DNA from: Taeniopygia guttata | Lineage: Eukaryota; Chordata; Aves; Passeriformes; Estrildidae | Assembly: GCF_048771995.1 (NCBI RefSeq) | Contig: NC_133027.1 | Span: 9,978,001-10,042,000 of the forward strand | Direction of reading: 5' to 3' | DNA: 64,000 bases | Shown: one piece after another, positions 1 to 11,929 of the stretch | Layout: every line of letters starts with the position of its first letter | Numbering within the stretch: the first letter of the stretch is position 1 | The notes under the pieces: generated by a model | What the model was told of the DNA's origin: nothing | The model's database searches: none | Seen by the model: only the letters and a program-made list of their open reading frames with translations | Translations under genes and position numbers: made by a program

Positions 1-239
1 TCTCTGCAGAGAGACCAAACTTGTTACCCTCTGGTTCCCTTTGTTCTCATATTTTTACTGACTGCAGACACCTTGCTGTCTTGGTCTACCAGGAAAACTG
101 AGACAGAGTAAAAATTGCTTGTCCAGTGCCAGGATAGCAGGGAATTCAGTCTCTCTGTCTGGAGTTTAAAAAATATCCTTAACAGTGGGAAGTTATTTGT
201 TTTTAGGCTCTCCAGTGAATGTACTTCATTCCACTATTT

Positions 240-392
240 TCAGGATGGTCAGACACTGGAAAAGGCTGCCCACAGAAACTGTGGAGTCTCCATCCTTGGG
301 CATATTCAAAACCCAACTGGACACTGTCCTGAGCAACCTGCAGTAGTTGATCCTGCTCTGAGCAGGGCAGGGTGGAGTAGATAACCCCTCCT
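240..392 (+). repeat. CR1 LINE 3' fragment, forward
   Basis: The sequence reads like the CR1 3' region: the 'gtcagacactggaaaaggct' phrase, then 'gtggagtctccatcc', then 'caaaacccaactggacac' and an AGCAGGGCAGGGTGGA-like stretch. The final ATTCTATG tail is missing, so the copy is truncated or diverged at its 3' end. Such tails are the most common interspersed repeat in bird genomes. Confidence 0.75.
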
Positions 393-3342
393 CACCTCAT
401 CCATTCTTTGATTCTGCAGTTCGTTTGTCTGTGATGCCTCAGCAGATCTGAAAAGTGATGTTTGGAGGGTCTCTCTTGCAGGTCTACTCCTGTTTCACAC
501 TCCAGCACTGTCAGCCCACGTTCCACCAGGGAGTTTGGCACACTCAGTTCTGAAGTGCTCGCACAGGATGAGTCTTTTGCAATAGGGACAAGGAAACTTC
601 TGAAGTAAGCATGTGGTGATTTATTAATGATTTGTGTAATTTCCACTTTATTGGCAGTAGATTTCTTTAAAAAGCAATGATGTCATATGGTTCTCCATGT
701 AGATTTATTTGCTATATTAAGATACATTAACCTATTCCTTTAATTACTGTGGTCTTCATGGTGGTCTTTGAAGTGTGGTACTCATTTCTGTCTGTAGGGG
801 AACCTGTGACCTGAGGAAGCTGAGGCAGCAACAATATTAGAAGAAACTGCTCTGAGGGAAGGTGGTTGATGCTGGCAATTACTATCCTGTAAGTCTAACA
901 AACTTCTATTTCATATAAATTAACCATGACTCTATGAGGACTGAGAACACTTTCTTAATTCCCACATGATCAATTCTCTATGAGCAAAAGCAGCATGAGT
1001 GCACACAGAAGAGCTATTACCATTGTAGAATTCCACTAACAGATCATGGCAGGAAAAATGTAAATAAAACCAATTTGGAAATTTATTCACTACAGTGTTT
1101 TACATCCCATCTCACTCACAAAATTAAGTCGTTCAGTCAAAAAAAAAAAATCTGTTACAGACTGAACACTGACCATAAACAATATCTGAGATGATAAAAC
1201 AGAAATACAGGGTACTGCAGGAGTCTTGGTTACATACAGATTTGGCTTATACCTTAATTTTTTGATTTATAATATTAGATAAGAACAGGGTAGTCACAAT
1301 TTCAGAAAATTGTGATGTCAGAGAAATTGAAAGACAGAGAAAAATAGGGGGAAAAGGTAAGACAGGAGTATAGGGAGAAAAAAGGAGATAAGGGAAATTC
1401 TAAACTAATGGAATTTCTCTCCTCTCCTCATTCTACCCTTCACAAAAGCTTAAAAAAAAAAAACCAAAACCAAAAAACCACATCCTGGGAATATGTCATT
1501 TTGTACTTCATCTTTTAGGAGAAAATTAGCTGTAGCTGGAGATCACCCCTGTGGTAAAATATGCTTCACCTTTGCTCTGTGCCATGAACACCTTCCCAAG
1601 TCCTGTGAGCCAATGCTGACACTACTGACACAGAGACAGAAGTGGAAGAGATGATTCTTGGATGTGGATTCTTCATTCTCTTGGATGTGTCAGTGAAGGA
1701 CAAAGTGAGTTACTGAGATCTCTGCCCAGAGTTCCACAAGGATGTAGACATCTACAGATGTTACTTTTATGTGCTTCTTCATGGACACGATTGGCTTACA
1801 GCAAAACATCCTTGATTTTTGGATTCTGGAAATCAAAGTGTTCTGCCTCACAGTACCTATTATTCCAGTGACTGCCAAGATAGAACTAAGGTATTAAGAA
1901 TAAATTACTCCAGGCAAGGAGACAATTAACACTACAGAAGGAAAAGCTTAGGATGCCAGCATTGGGGCATATGCTTACCTGGGCTGTTCTGCCAAGACAA
2001 AAGAAGGTGATGATAGAGGCCTGGGATCATTTACCAAGTGCATTACGTGAGGAAAGGAGGAGAAAAAAAACCACTACAGGCACTGCCAAATTTTGTGAGA
2101 AGGGAACATTATTTTGTGGTTGGATTTCATCATGTAGAAAGGTAAGCAGATATCTTTGTTGCTGTTGTGTTTGTGTTTATATGTTATAAGAGGAAAACAT
2201 CACTTATCTGCAAAGCATCACACTTGAAAACTGGATTTATTTCTTTCTCCACCTCCAATACAGGCTGAAGAGAGCAATTCTAAGTTTGAGATGTTGAACC
2301 AGTCCTGAGAAATGGAAACGAGCAAGCTACCATTCTCCATGGAAGGTTTTTGTTCAAGGGAGTTACACAGAGGCTAGGACAGAAAAACCAGCACTACTGG
2401 CACAAGCACAAGAACTTGTATTTTAGTGAATCTAATCCCAGGTTCCTGGTAGTAAGACTCAGTGGCAAACAACTGTGCTGACAAAGTTTCCTTCCATACA
2501 CTTCCTTGAAGGGTGTCCTTAGGGAAGTGTGTCACCACACAAGTATCCAATAGTCTGCTGTCTAATAGCAGCGGGTTTCTGACTGGCAGAGCAGGTCTGC
2601 CTTCCTCTAGGATTCATTTGTAAAGCTGGCCCAAGCTTGGTTCCATATATGCATCAGGAATGCAATGTATAGCATAAAGTACGATGGAGGCAGTGCTATC
2701 TCCACCTCTTCTTCAGGCACAGGTGAATAAACTGGGGTAAACCACCCTAGGATCTGGGATAGGATAGTCCAGTTCATTATTGAACTCCTACCTTAAAAGT
2801 AAAGAAAAAGACTAGACTTCTATTTCTACAGCTCTTTGTTCTTATCATCTGAATGTATGGTAAATTTTTCTGTCTTTCTGTAGCACTTGCAGGAAGAGGA
2901 CATAAAGAAGAGGGAATGCCAGCAACCATGCTGTCAACTTTGCAAGTCATTAACAATCTGGAAAGAGACTGAGAAGTACTGTCAACCTAAGCAGAACATC
3001 TCAGAGAGGCACAGAGATGGACCAAAATGTAAAGATTTTGGGTGCAAATCCCCATTCCTCCCTTCTGAGAAGCAGTGAGACCTGGCAGCCCAAAGAATTA
3101 AGTTATGAAGTGAGATTAAAGGCACAAGGCTGGAAGCAGGCAAGTAATGTGCAGGGTTTGAAGACACATGCTGAAACACAGAAATGGGCAGAGAAATATT
3201 CTAAGGTAAACCCCTTCTGATCCTGAAGTAAAGGTACCGCTCTGAGTGCAACTGTCATGAACCAGGAGAACATGGAAGTCTGTCACTTTGTTTTGCTGCC
3301 TTCCTTGATGCTGGTGTCATCACTCTGGCAGCCTGGTTAAAG

Positions 3343-3389
3343 TTTCCCAGGAGGAAACAAAATGAGAAATTTTGTTTCCTCCTGGGAAA
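3343..3389. repeat. Perfect 21-bp inverted repeat with 5-nt loop
   Basis: The left arm at 3343-3363 begins TTTCCCAGGAGG. The right arm at 3369-3389 is its exact reverse complement and ends CCTCCTGGGAAA. The spacer is GAGAA (3364-3368). Two near-identical direct copies of an ACAAAGACAAATTTCTAA-type unit follow at 3392-3410 and 3411-3428. No transposon family is evident. Confidence 0.9.
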
Positions 3390-3391
3390 AG

Positions 3392-3428
3392 ACAAAGACA
3401 AAATTTCTAAACAAAGACAAATTTCTAA
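3392..3428. repeat. Two-copy direct repeat beside the inverted repeat
   Basis: Two adjacent copies read acaaagacaaaatttctaa (3392-3410) and acaaagacaaatttctaa (3411-3428), differing by one A. They start 3 nt after the right arm of the inverted repeat, which suggests local replication slippage or template switching made both. Confidence 0.8.
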
Positions 3429-5027
3429 ACTGATTATGCACCTGGAGCTGTACACTTTGCAAATGAGCTTTTCCAGCTGAGAGACCTACCAAAATACACA
3501 ATAAGATTTTTTTCTTACCCACTCTTCCTACCATTATTTGTCTATTGATGATATGATGGGTAGAAATTTTGGGGCTGGCCAAGTATTCAGTATTGGATGA
3601 ATTGCTGCTTTCCCTCTGCTTTCCCTCTGCGTAGCTTTTTGGTAGCAGTTTGAAGTCCAGAATCACACTGTGCCATAACAACAAATACTTCAAAGATGAC
3701 ATTTCCAAAAAGTACCTTTCTTCCAAAAATCTCTGAGTGCTTTTCAACATGAATTACCAGCCCATCTCTTGGTGATAAGTAGGTGTTATTTCCATCTTCA
3801 AACTGAGAAACTTAAACTGCTGCCTTAAGTAACTGTGAATCATCTATTTCCTGGAGCTTTCTTTTTCTTGTTTTCCATGCCCTTTCCCTTTTGTCTCCTA
3901 GGCCATTCTTAACCTCAATTTCTTCTCCCTTCTGTCTATAATAATCCCCTCGATGCCACCTGATGTTGTACCCAAACTTTAAAACTCTCCTACCGCCGTC
4001 CCTGCAGGCAACTTGGGCGTGCCCGTGTGCTGTGGGAAGTGCTCTCCTGCTTCAGGTAGTAGCATCAATTGAGCCTTTCAAAGAGCTGTATTTATGTAGA
4101 TAGGTTTCAATTGTTATTTCCATCCAGTATGTGCATGTGTGGGTGGGGAGGATTAGTCTGCAGATAAGTTAAAGAGCACAGGTGTCTCAGGTGCCTCCGA
4201 GGTGGAGTGCTGAACTGGAGAGAGGCACTTTTGCAAAGATTCTGAGCACTTTCTGCTCCCCCTGCTCGGAAAGTTCGGGCCACTTGGGTGAATCAGAGCT
4301 CAGCTGATGCTTTGTAAGACACTGGGCAGCATATTGGCTGATGTCTGTTTTCAGTCTAAATAAACAAGTGCTTTCTTCCAGAACGGTGGTTTGTTCAAGA
4401 TAAGGGTAACTGGTTTCACTCTCAGTATTCACTGAACATATCTCCGAATAAAACTGTTGTTACATTGACCTTAGTTTTTGTTTCTTAACGTTAATCTCTT
4501 TATTGGTTTTTTTAATGGGAAATAGAAAGTTGGCAATCTGTTTCCATTGTATACTCCTCTGCAACTGGAAAAAAGAAACTCAGGGGAGGTTTTTAATCAT
4601 CTTTTCTTAACCTGTATAAATTCAAGTTTTTGCCACTTCTATCAAAAAATCAACGATCTCCCTCTGTATCTGTCTCAGAGCACTTTTTCAAAAGATGTTT
4701 ACTATGTGGCGAAGAAATTGATTTGGCTGGAGTCCATATTTAAGGGCATCTGTCTCCCAAGAGAAATACAGGCTGGATAGTTTCCTGTTCTGTATTTTAG
4801 CATTGTTCTGTGATCCAGCAGTCAGTGTATTATCCTGAGGCATCTGTATCCGGGGTTGCTTCTCTATTCCACCTCAGGCTATGTCTGCATGGCTGTACAC
4901 ATGAGGATGTGCATGTCTGCACTGCCAAGTAGCTGGAAAGAAGCAGTACCCCATGGCAGCAGGGTGCTGGTTCAGCTTTCCCACTCAGGAATGTGTCCCA
5001 GGATCCTGTGCAGACCCCAGTGCAGGA

Positions 5028-5077
5028 ACACCTGCCAGGTGATACTGGGCTCACACCTGCCAGGTGATACTGGGCTC
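5028..5077. repeat. Tandem duplication, 25 bp x 2
   Basis: A 25-base unit beginning acacctgccaggtgatactg occurs twice head to tail (5028-5052 and 5053-5077) without mismatch. The perfect identity points to a recent slippage duplication. No gene overlaps it. Confidence 0.9.
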
Positions 5078-5776
5078 CTACCCACAGGCCTGCCTGCATG
5101 GGTGTTGCACTCACTCATGGAAGAGCTCAGACATTAGCTGTGAGAGTCAAAGTGCTCTCCTCTAATTTAAATCATGCTGCCAGTGTTGGACGGGAAAGGA
5201 GAAGAAAGAGAGAAAGAGGAAACTGTTTTATTAACCTTTTTCTTTTTTACTTTCATGTATTTAAATATTAAACATGAATATTTATTAGGAAAATAAAAAA
5301 CAAAGGAAAGAAGCATTATGGAACAGAAGATGGAAATTAAATGAAATTCATATATCATTCAACAGGGCCATTTCTGAGATGAAAACCACTATTTGCTCCC
5401 CATCACCACAGTTGTCCAATTGAAACAGCAGGGGAACTCATACTATATTAGGTGAATATGATGTTATACAGTACAATTTGGGATTTCAGTGAAGCAAATA
5501 TGCAAATAAATTATATTGATGTATTTATTAGAAATAAGAATTAATAAATAAAGTCAGAACATAACAATAAGAAAACAGTGTGTGAGAGAAATTTTCCATT
5601 TTCTTTGCAAAGATAGTTTATGCATTCCATAAAATAGTGTTGTAGTAGCCTGCATGCTTAAGAATGTCATCAAGGCAAGGTTTGTAGACAAGCTGATTTA
5701 GTTGGGAAAAGAATAGACAAGATCTTGGACACTCATGTCTTCAAACACCTCCTCCAGATCCCATTTGATAACGGAC

Positions 5777-5814
5777 CTGACTTCCCCCCATAGAGCTGAC
5801 TTCCCCCCATAGAG
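5777..5814. repeat. Tandem duplication, 19 bp x 2
   Basis: The 19-base unit ctgacttccccccatagag is repeated perfectly at 5777-5795 and 5796-5814. It is a short local duplication in non-genic DNA. Confidence 0.9.
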
Positions 5815-8800
5815 CTCTACAGACCATGATAAGCCACAAAAACCATGACAATCTAGAATGTGTTTTGTGCAGAGATGTAGGAAGAACCTGTAGACTTCAG
5901 AGATATTTACAAAGTGATATATCAGCAGTGCTTTAGCAAAAACCTCCCTGCACCGCACCCGGTACAGGGCTTTGGAAGGAGGAGTAGTTTGGAACTAAGA
6001 AAGCTCCATGTGTTCTCTCCTTTTCATTGCTTGTTTTGCAGATGCAGTGGAGAGAGGGTAATATGTCTTGCTTAGCAAGACCATTCTCCAGTTTCTTATG
6101 TAAATAGGTCTTCCTAGTGAACAATCCATCAGTCTACCTACTAATTCATCTGTTTACTCAAAATCATCTTCAGACAGGAAACATGCTCTATTTTATGAAA
6201 ATAGATTCTCTTAGGCTTTTGTCTCAGTTTTCTTCATGTCTTGACACTTAATCAAATTCATTTTGTGAAATGTACTGCATATGTTTTAAATAATTCATCA
6301 TCTTGTACCTCTGCAATCAGTCAGAGAATGTCAAAGTGATACAAGAGCCTGTAATTTGTTATTATATTTTTATGGAGATGCAGGGCTGTATCATGGTATT
6401 CCTCCACAGCAACTCAGAGCAGCATATGAAAAGGAGGAAAGACTGCAAGTTTTTACCAAAACTAAATTCTATGTGTCCCTAAGGCCTTGAAAGCTTCATC
6501 TCTGCTAGTGGATTTGTCCATAACTGAACCTGCCTCTGCACTGTTGATGTGTTCACATTTCAATATGCTCAGTTGCCCAAGCTACCTCCTGTGCCAGGGT
6601 GACACAGCTTTTGGAGAGCACTTGTCTCAGCACATCCCTCAGGCTGTGCTTGTTGAGGGGACAGATTGGTAGACAAACACTCAGTTCATGAATCACACCC
6701 ATGACTGGTTTCTGAGCACTTTGATCCCATTGGAAGCAACTTTGCCAGCTCAGGTGTGGCTGAGCCAAGCAGTGTTGCAAGGTGTATATGCCTGGGTGTT
6801 GGGAATGGGGGATTTAGCTGCCTGTCATCATCCAGCCTTGACTGAGAGGGAGTTTGTAAGCTTGAAGACATTAAAAGGAGCAGTTTCTGTCTTTCAACCC
6901 TTTTGCTCAGGCAGCAGGACAGTCCTGGCAGAGACTGTCCTTGGCTCCCACCTGACTGCAGGCCCAAGTGAGCAGGTCACTATCACAGGCTGACAAATCC
7001 AGTGGCCAGTAGAAGCAAGGCTGCTGCAGGTCCCTGGCCCAGGGCACTGTCAGTGGGGCTCAGTGTGTGTTCCCAGTAGGCACATGAGCACAAGCACACT
7101 CAGCACATATCTGGGCACACGTGATCAGTTCCACAAAAACACTCAACACACACACAAACACAACCAGCTCCAAGGGCCTCATGGAATACATATATATACA
7201 AACACCTTTTAAAATGTATTTTATTTATATATATATATATTTATACATTTTTTTATGGACATCTATTCAGTGTGGATCCCTCCAGCCACTGTCCTGAGAC
7301 ACACAAGTCTAGACAGTAGCTGGTCCTTGAATCCTCTCATCTCCAGTTGGCTCTTGCACAGACACACAATCAGGTCTCTCAGCTGACTTCCAGGCTCCAC
7401 AGTAACCCCAGTAGCTGGCCAGGACCCCTGGTCCCTCCAGTAGCCAATACAGAGATCTCTGGTGCCTCCAGCATCCAGACCATGCTTCTGGTTGCTTTGG
7501 TATCTGTCTCCTAAAGCCTTTTATCCTACTCCCCTGTTACTCCAGCTTGACATTCACCAGCGATACACCTAGACTCCCAACACACATGTGCACACAGAGC
7601 AGAGAGTCTCTAACTCATGAAAAGCCTCTGAAGTGGAGTTCAAGGAGAAGACAAGCCCTTCTGACCAGGTGCAGGGCATGGCCAGCCAGACAAAGCGACC
7701 AGCCAACCCTTGACATGTCACTGGCCCCTTTTATCCCCTTATCATTGTGTTTTTACACCTTTATTCCTTTCCAAACCACCAAGATCCCTCCCCTTCTCCC
7801 TGCATTTTTCCTCCTCTAAAGATCCCACAGTAAATCTTATGCAATTCCAAGATGCTCCTCCTCTGTGTCCCATGCTGTGTCCTGTACCCCTTACCCCTCT
7901 CAGTCCATACAGCCTTTCCCTTTAGCTCAGGTGTGCCCCAGGCTGAGACTCCCCAGGACAGCCCTGAGAGGGGCTGCACTGGGGCTCATGTCCCCTGCTG
8001 GGGGTTTTTGGGGTTCCCCCCATTGCCTCTGATCCACATGTTCCTGTGGCCAGGCTTTAGTCACACTCCCCAGCCACCATGGGAAGACACTTTTGGGTGT
8101 GCCACAGGCACTGCCCATCATGGACAGCTGCCTGACAGCACTTACCCTGGAGGGAAGTGAAATGTAGCTGTGCTTAAAGCCTTTGGTAGGCTAAAGCCTA
8201 AATAAATATTTATCAACGGCCAAAGGTAGAAGAAAGAGATAATAAAAATACATCTTTTGAAAGGCTCCCTGTCCACCAGTATTCTGCAGGAAGGTAAATT
8301 TAAATTAATGTTGCACTTAAGCATTGCTTTGATTTTAAAAACAATGAATGGGCCCGGGTACATTTCCAGTGACCTGCTGTAAACCTGGTACACGCTGCAT
8401 CACTAGGAAACTGCCAACATGTTATGATGCTCTGAAAATCTGAGAGAGGCAGTTCAGACTTTTTCTTCTCTTCATCCAGTCTCACTTTCCCAGCAAGTGG
8501 AGATAAAGACGCACAGAACTCGGTCTGCCTCTGCCATGGTTGTCAGAGCATCACCATGGTCCCCCTCACTAAACCAACACTTCAGCCTCACACAAGGACC
8601 ACAGAGGAGAGGGTGAGGGATTGGGAAAGAGCAGGATCCAACATCACAAAAACAAGCTTGTTATTTTCTTCCACTACAAGACAGCTGGATTCCCATTGTA
8701 ATTAGACAGATATGGAAAAGCCTCATGGTAACCCCTACCAGCCTTTTTTTGACACAGCTCTGTGATGATTGCCAAACACATCAAGAGAAGAGATTGCAAA

Positions 8801-11282
8801 CTCAGCACTGCCTTTTTGTTTTGTTTCCATACAGTTCCATAAAACCCATAAGGGGTTTTACCAACCCAGAGCAGAGGGAGGTGCTCCTGATGGTGACAGT
8901 GTTTCATGACATCCCTTGTTTGTCTGGCCACAACCAGTTGCTTTAAGACCATGGCAAATCATTACATCTGATAAACTCTGTTAACCAGAGATCTCCCCAG
9001 ATTCTCAGTCTGTCAAGAAAAGACATTAATAAATTGCCATTACCACAGGGTTTCCCTATGTGGTCATCCACTAAGACCCTTGAGGAAAGAGAGAGCCCTG
9101 GGACAATCTTTACTCACTTTGACTCGTTGAGAAGCCATCCACCCAGTGCAGAATCTGGTCTTGGCACTTAGTCTGCTGCCCTATCTAAACTACAAATTAA
9201 TGCTAAACATAAATGTTATTTATCGCTAATTAATTATTAAGGCAATGTGTAACAGCACTCAGGAAAGAGCATATTGGTGTGTGTCTGGATGCAACCCAGC
9301 CGTCCCTAAATCATGCTGAAAGCTGACTTCCCTCCTGCTTTAAGCACATTACTTCAGTCTCAGTGTTGGTACATAAGGAGAAGATTTGTCACCCTTCTGG
9401 AAAATCAATAGGCTCTTGGCAAACTGGCTTCAGTGCTGTTAATTATCCTGATGGCACCATCTGCCCATCTACCAAACTGCAGCAGGAGAACCACCCGGCC
9501 TGAGGGCCCTCTCAGTGCCTGCAGAGCCCTGGCACAGCTGGGCTTGCACCTCTCACTGCATTTGAAACAAGCCCAGCTGAAGGTAGAGGAGATCTGGGGA
9601 CTGGCAGTGCAGAGTTCATGGAGAACTCTGTCATGTCTCCTCAGTATTTCTGTTGCATGTCTGAGGGCAGTGCCTCTGCCTGATGCCCAAAACCAGCTGA
9701 ATGTTCACAGGAAAAACAGAGGAGTAAAAAATGCTGAAAATTCCAGATGCCTGAGGCATCACTGCTGGTGTGTGCAGCTCCCCAGCACCTCATCAACGTG
9801 CAGGGGATGAAGACATCCCATGGCAGCAGCTCCACTGGCTATGGACTGTCACTTGTCACCACGTGAGACTCTGATGTGAGTGCCCCACCTGCCCTGTGGG
9901 GAAGGGTCTTCTCCTCCTCATCCTCCTAACACAGCTCAGTGCTGCTCCAACAGACAGGAGCAACAATCTGTGGGGAAACCTGTGCAGGGCCAGGACAGGC
10001 TGGAGAGGCTGGAGCTGAACTCCAGGAAAGGATGAAGCAGGTGAAAATCTGTAGCATGAGCAAAGGAGCTCTGGCCAGGCTGCAGGGGCATTGCTGCAGC
10101 AGAAGTCCTGGCTGCTGCCTCTGGAGATGTGCTCAAAGTGCAGCAGCTGCCCAGTTGGTGGGATGGGGAAGGGATGGGGCAGGACCCTCACACCACTGCT
10201 GTGGCTTCCCATCCACTCCTCCCAGTCTCTGCATTCCCCCAGTGCCAGCAGCATGTGGGACCTGCCGAGAGCCAGGCTGGGCCAGCGGGCTGGGGACACG
10301 GGCAGGGCCCGACTTCCTCCTGCTCCGTATTAATCAGTGCTTTTCTGAATCACTGACGTGGTTTGGCTGTGGGATATCAACTATGAGATTCAGAAATTAA
10401 TTCAACTTGGGAGCTTTGGATGACTCAGACTGCTGTGAAAACACCCCGGGGCAGAAATGAGATGTAGGGAAAATTCACCCTGGGGGTATCTTTCAATGGA
10501 CTTTAACTGAGGACAAATTTAATTTGCAGAACTGAAGCATATTTTATTTACTTTTTTAAACTAGTACTTTAAATTGAAGTATTCAAATAGGTAATCAAGA
10601 TGCTCTTAATGGGTTGCTTTTATTGAAAGAGTGTTTGTTTTAAATCCCTCAACCTCAGAGTCCCAGACATATTTCCTCCCCCCAAGTGAATTCTCTGTTG
10701 AATTTTAATAATAATAATTCTACTGCATTAATTATGAAAATCAGAACTCACCAAATAAACAGACAAGATGACACAGCAGTGATGTTAGGCTGCCCACAAG
10801 CTAACCTGTGATCCTGCTGGAAGTTGTCTGTAAGTCTCAATGGAAAAGCAGTATGCAGTAGTTATACATGTTTTTAGGAGTTTGTAAAGACAGAGCTCTT
10901 TCTTATGCATCACTGGGCTCCCAAAAATGGGTCTAAGTTATAACAGCCCTTAGAGTTCACTTAACTCTGCTGCCAAATATCTGCCCAAGAGGAAAAAAAA
11001 AAACAAACATACATTTTTGTAGCTGGAAAAATATTGAGGCAAAGGATTTGAAACACTGAGCCATATGGACTCCTGCCTTAGCTCTCAGTGCAGCAATGCT
11101 TCATTGCAATCAATAAATGTTTCATCATCATTTCCAATGCAGGAAGGCTTTAAGGAGCCCAGGCTCCATTCTTGGATCCACTGTCTGCTCACTGTGAGCT
11201 TTAAGCTTCGTTTCAAGTCAATACAGCAGGATTCAGTGCCCTGTTTTCTTCATGAAATGCAGGCTGTGTGCTGGGGACTCCC

Positions 11283-11925
11283 AAGGAAGAATCAGAATCA
11301 GAATCAGAATCAGAGCAGTTTGGACTGGAAGGAACCTCCAGTCCAACCCACCTGCCATGAGCAGGGACATCTTCAACTAGATCAGGTTGCTCAGAGCACC
11401 TGCTGCTGTTCAGCTTGACCTTGAATGTTTCCAGGGATAGGGCACCCACCATCTCTCTGGGCAACCCATGTCAGTATTTCTCAACACCTTACTGTAAAAG
11501 CTTTCTTCTTTATAGCTGAACTGATCCTCTTTCAGTTTAAAACCATTGACTTTTATCCCATTGCAACAAGCCCCTACTAAAAAGTTTGTCCTCATCTTGC
11601 AGTACCAAAGGTACTGGAGGTTGCTATAAAGTCTCCCTGGAACCTTCTCTTCTCTAGGTTGAACAACCCCAACTCTCTCAGCCTGGAGAGGTGTTTGAAC
11701 CCTCTGATTATTTTTGTGGCCTCTTCTGGCCTCACTCCAACAGGTTGATTGCCTTCCTGTGCTGGAGACCCCGGAGCTGGATACAGGAGGGTGGGTGAGG
11801 TCTCACCAGGGCAGAGCAAAGGGGCAGAATCCTCTCCCTGGGCCTGCTGTCCACTCAGCTTTGGATGCATCCCAGGATGTGGTTGGCTTTCTGAAGTGGT
11901 GCTCAGGGTGCTCCACTCCCAGTGT
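11283..11925 (-). repeat. CR1 LINE 3' portion, reverse
   Basis: Read on the plus strand this is the reverse complement of a CR1 3' end. It opens with an (AGAATC)n tail at about 11286-11312, then 'tttggactggaaggaacctc', 'agatcaggttgctcagagca', 'tgtttccagggatagggca', 'tctctctgggcaaccc' and the gap-rich 'ctctaggttgaacaacccca' segment. It continues to the 'gcatcccaggatgtggttgg' region near 11,890. At more than 600 bp it is the longest single CR1 stretch in the window. The moderate divergence suggests an old insertion. Confidence 0.85.
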
Positions 11926-11929
11926 GTAG

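Larger units (their letters stand above)
393..11280. other. Intergenic stretch without a recognisable gene
   Basis: I see no convincing exon chain, RNA gene or conserved domain here. Reading frames are short, overlap on both strands and show no family resemblance. Apart from small tandem duplications and one inverted repeat (listed separately), the DNA is ordinary AT-rich sequence. It is somewhat GC-richer and CA/GT-rich around 6.9-8.2 kb and 9.4-10.3 kb, with an AT-dinucleotide patch near 7206-7245. A rapidly evolving long noncoding RNA could not be excluded by reading alone. Confidence 0.5.
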
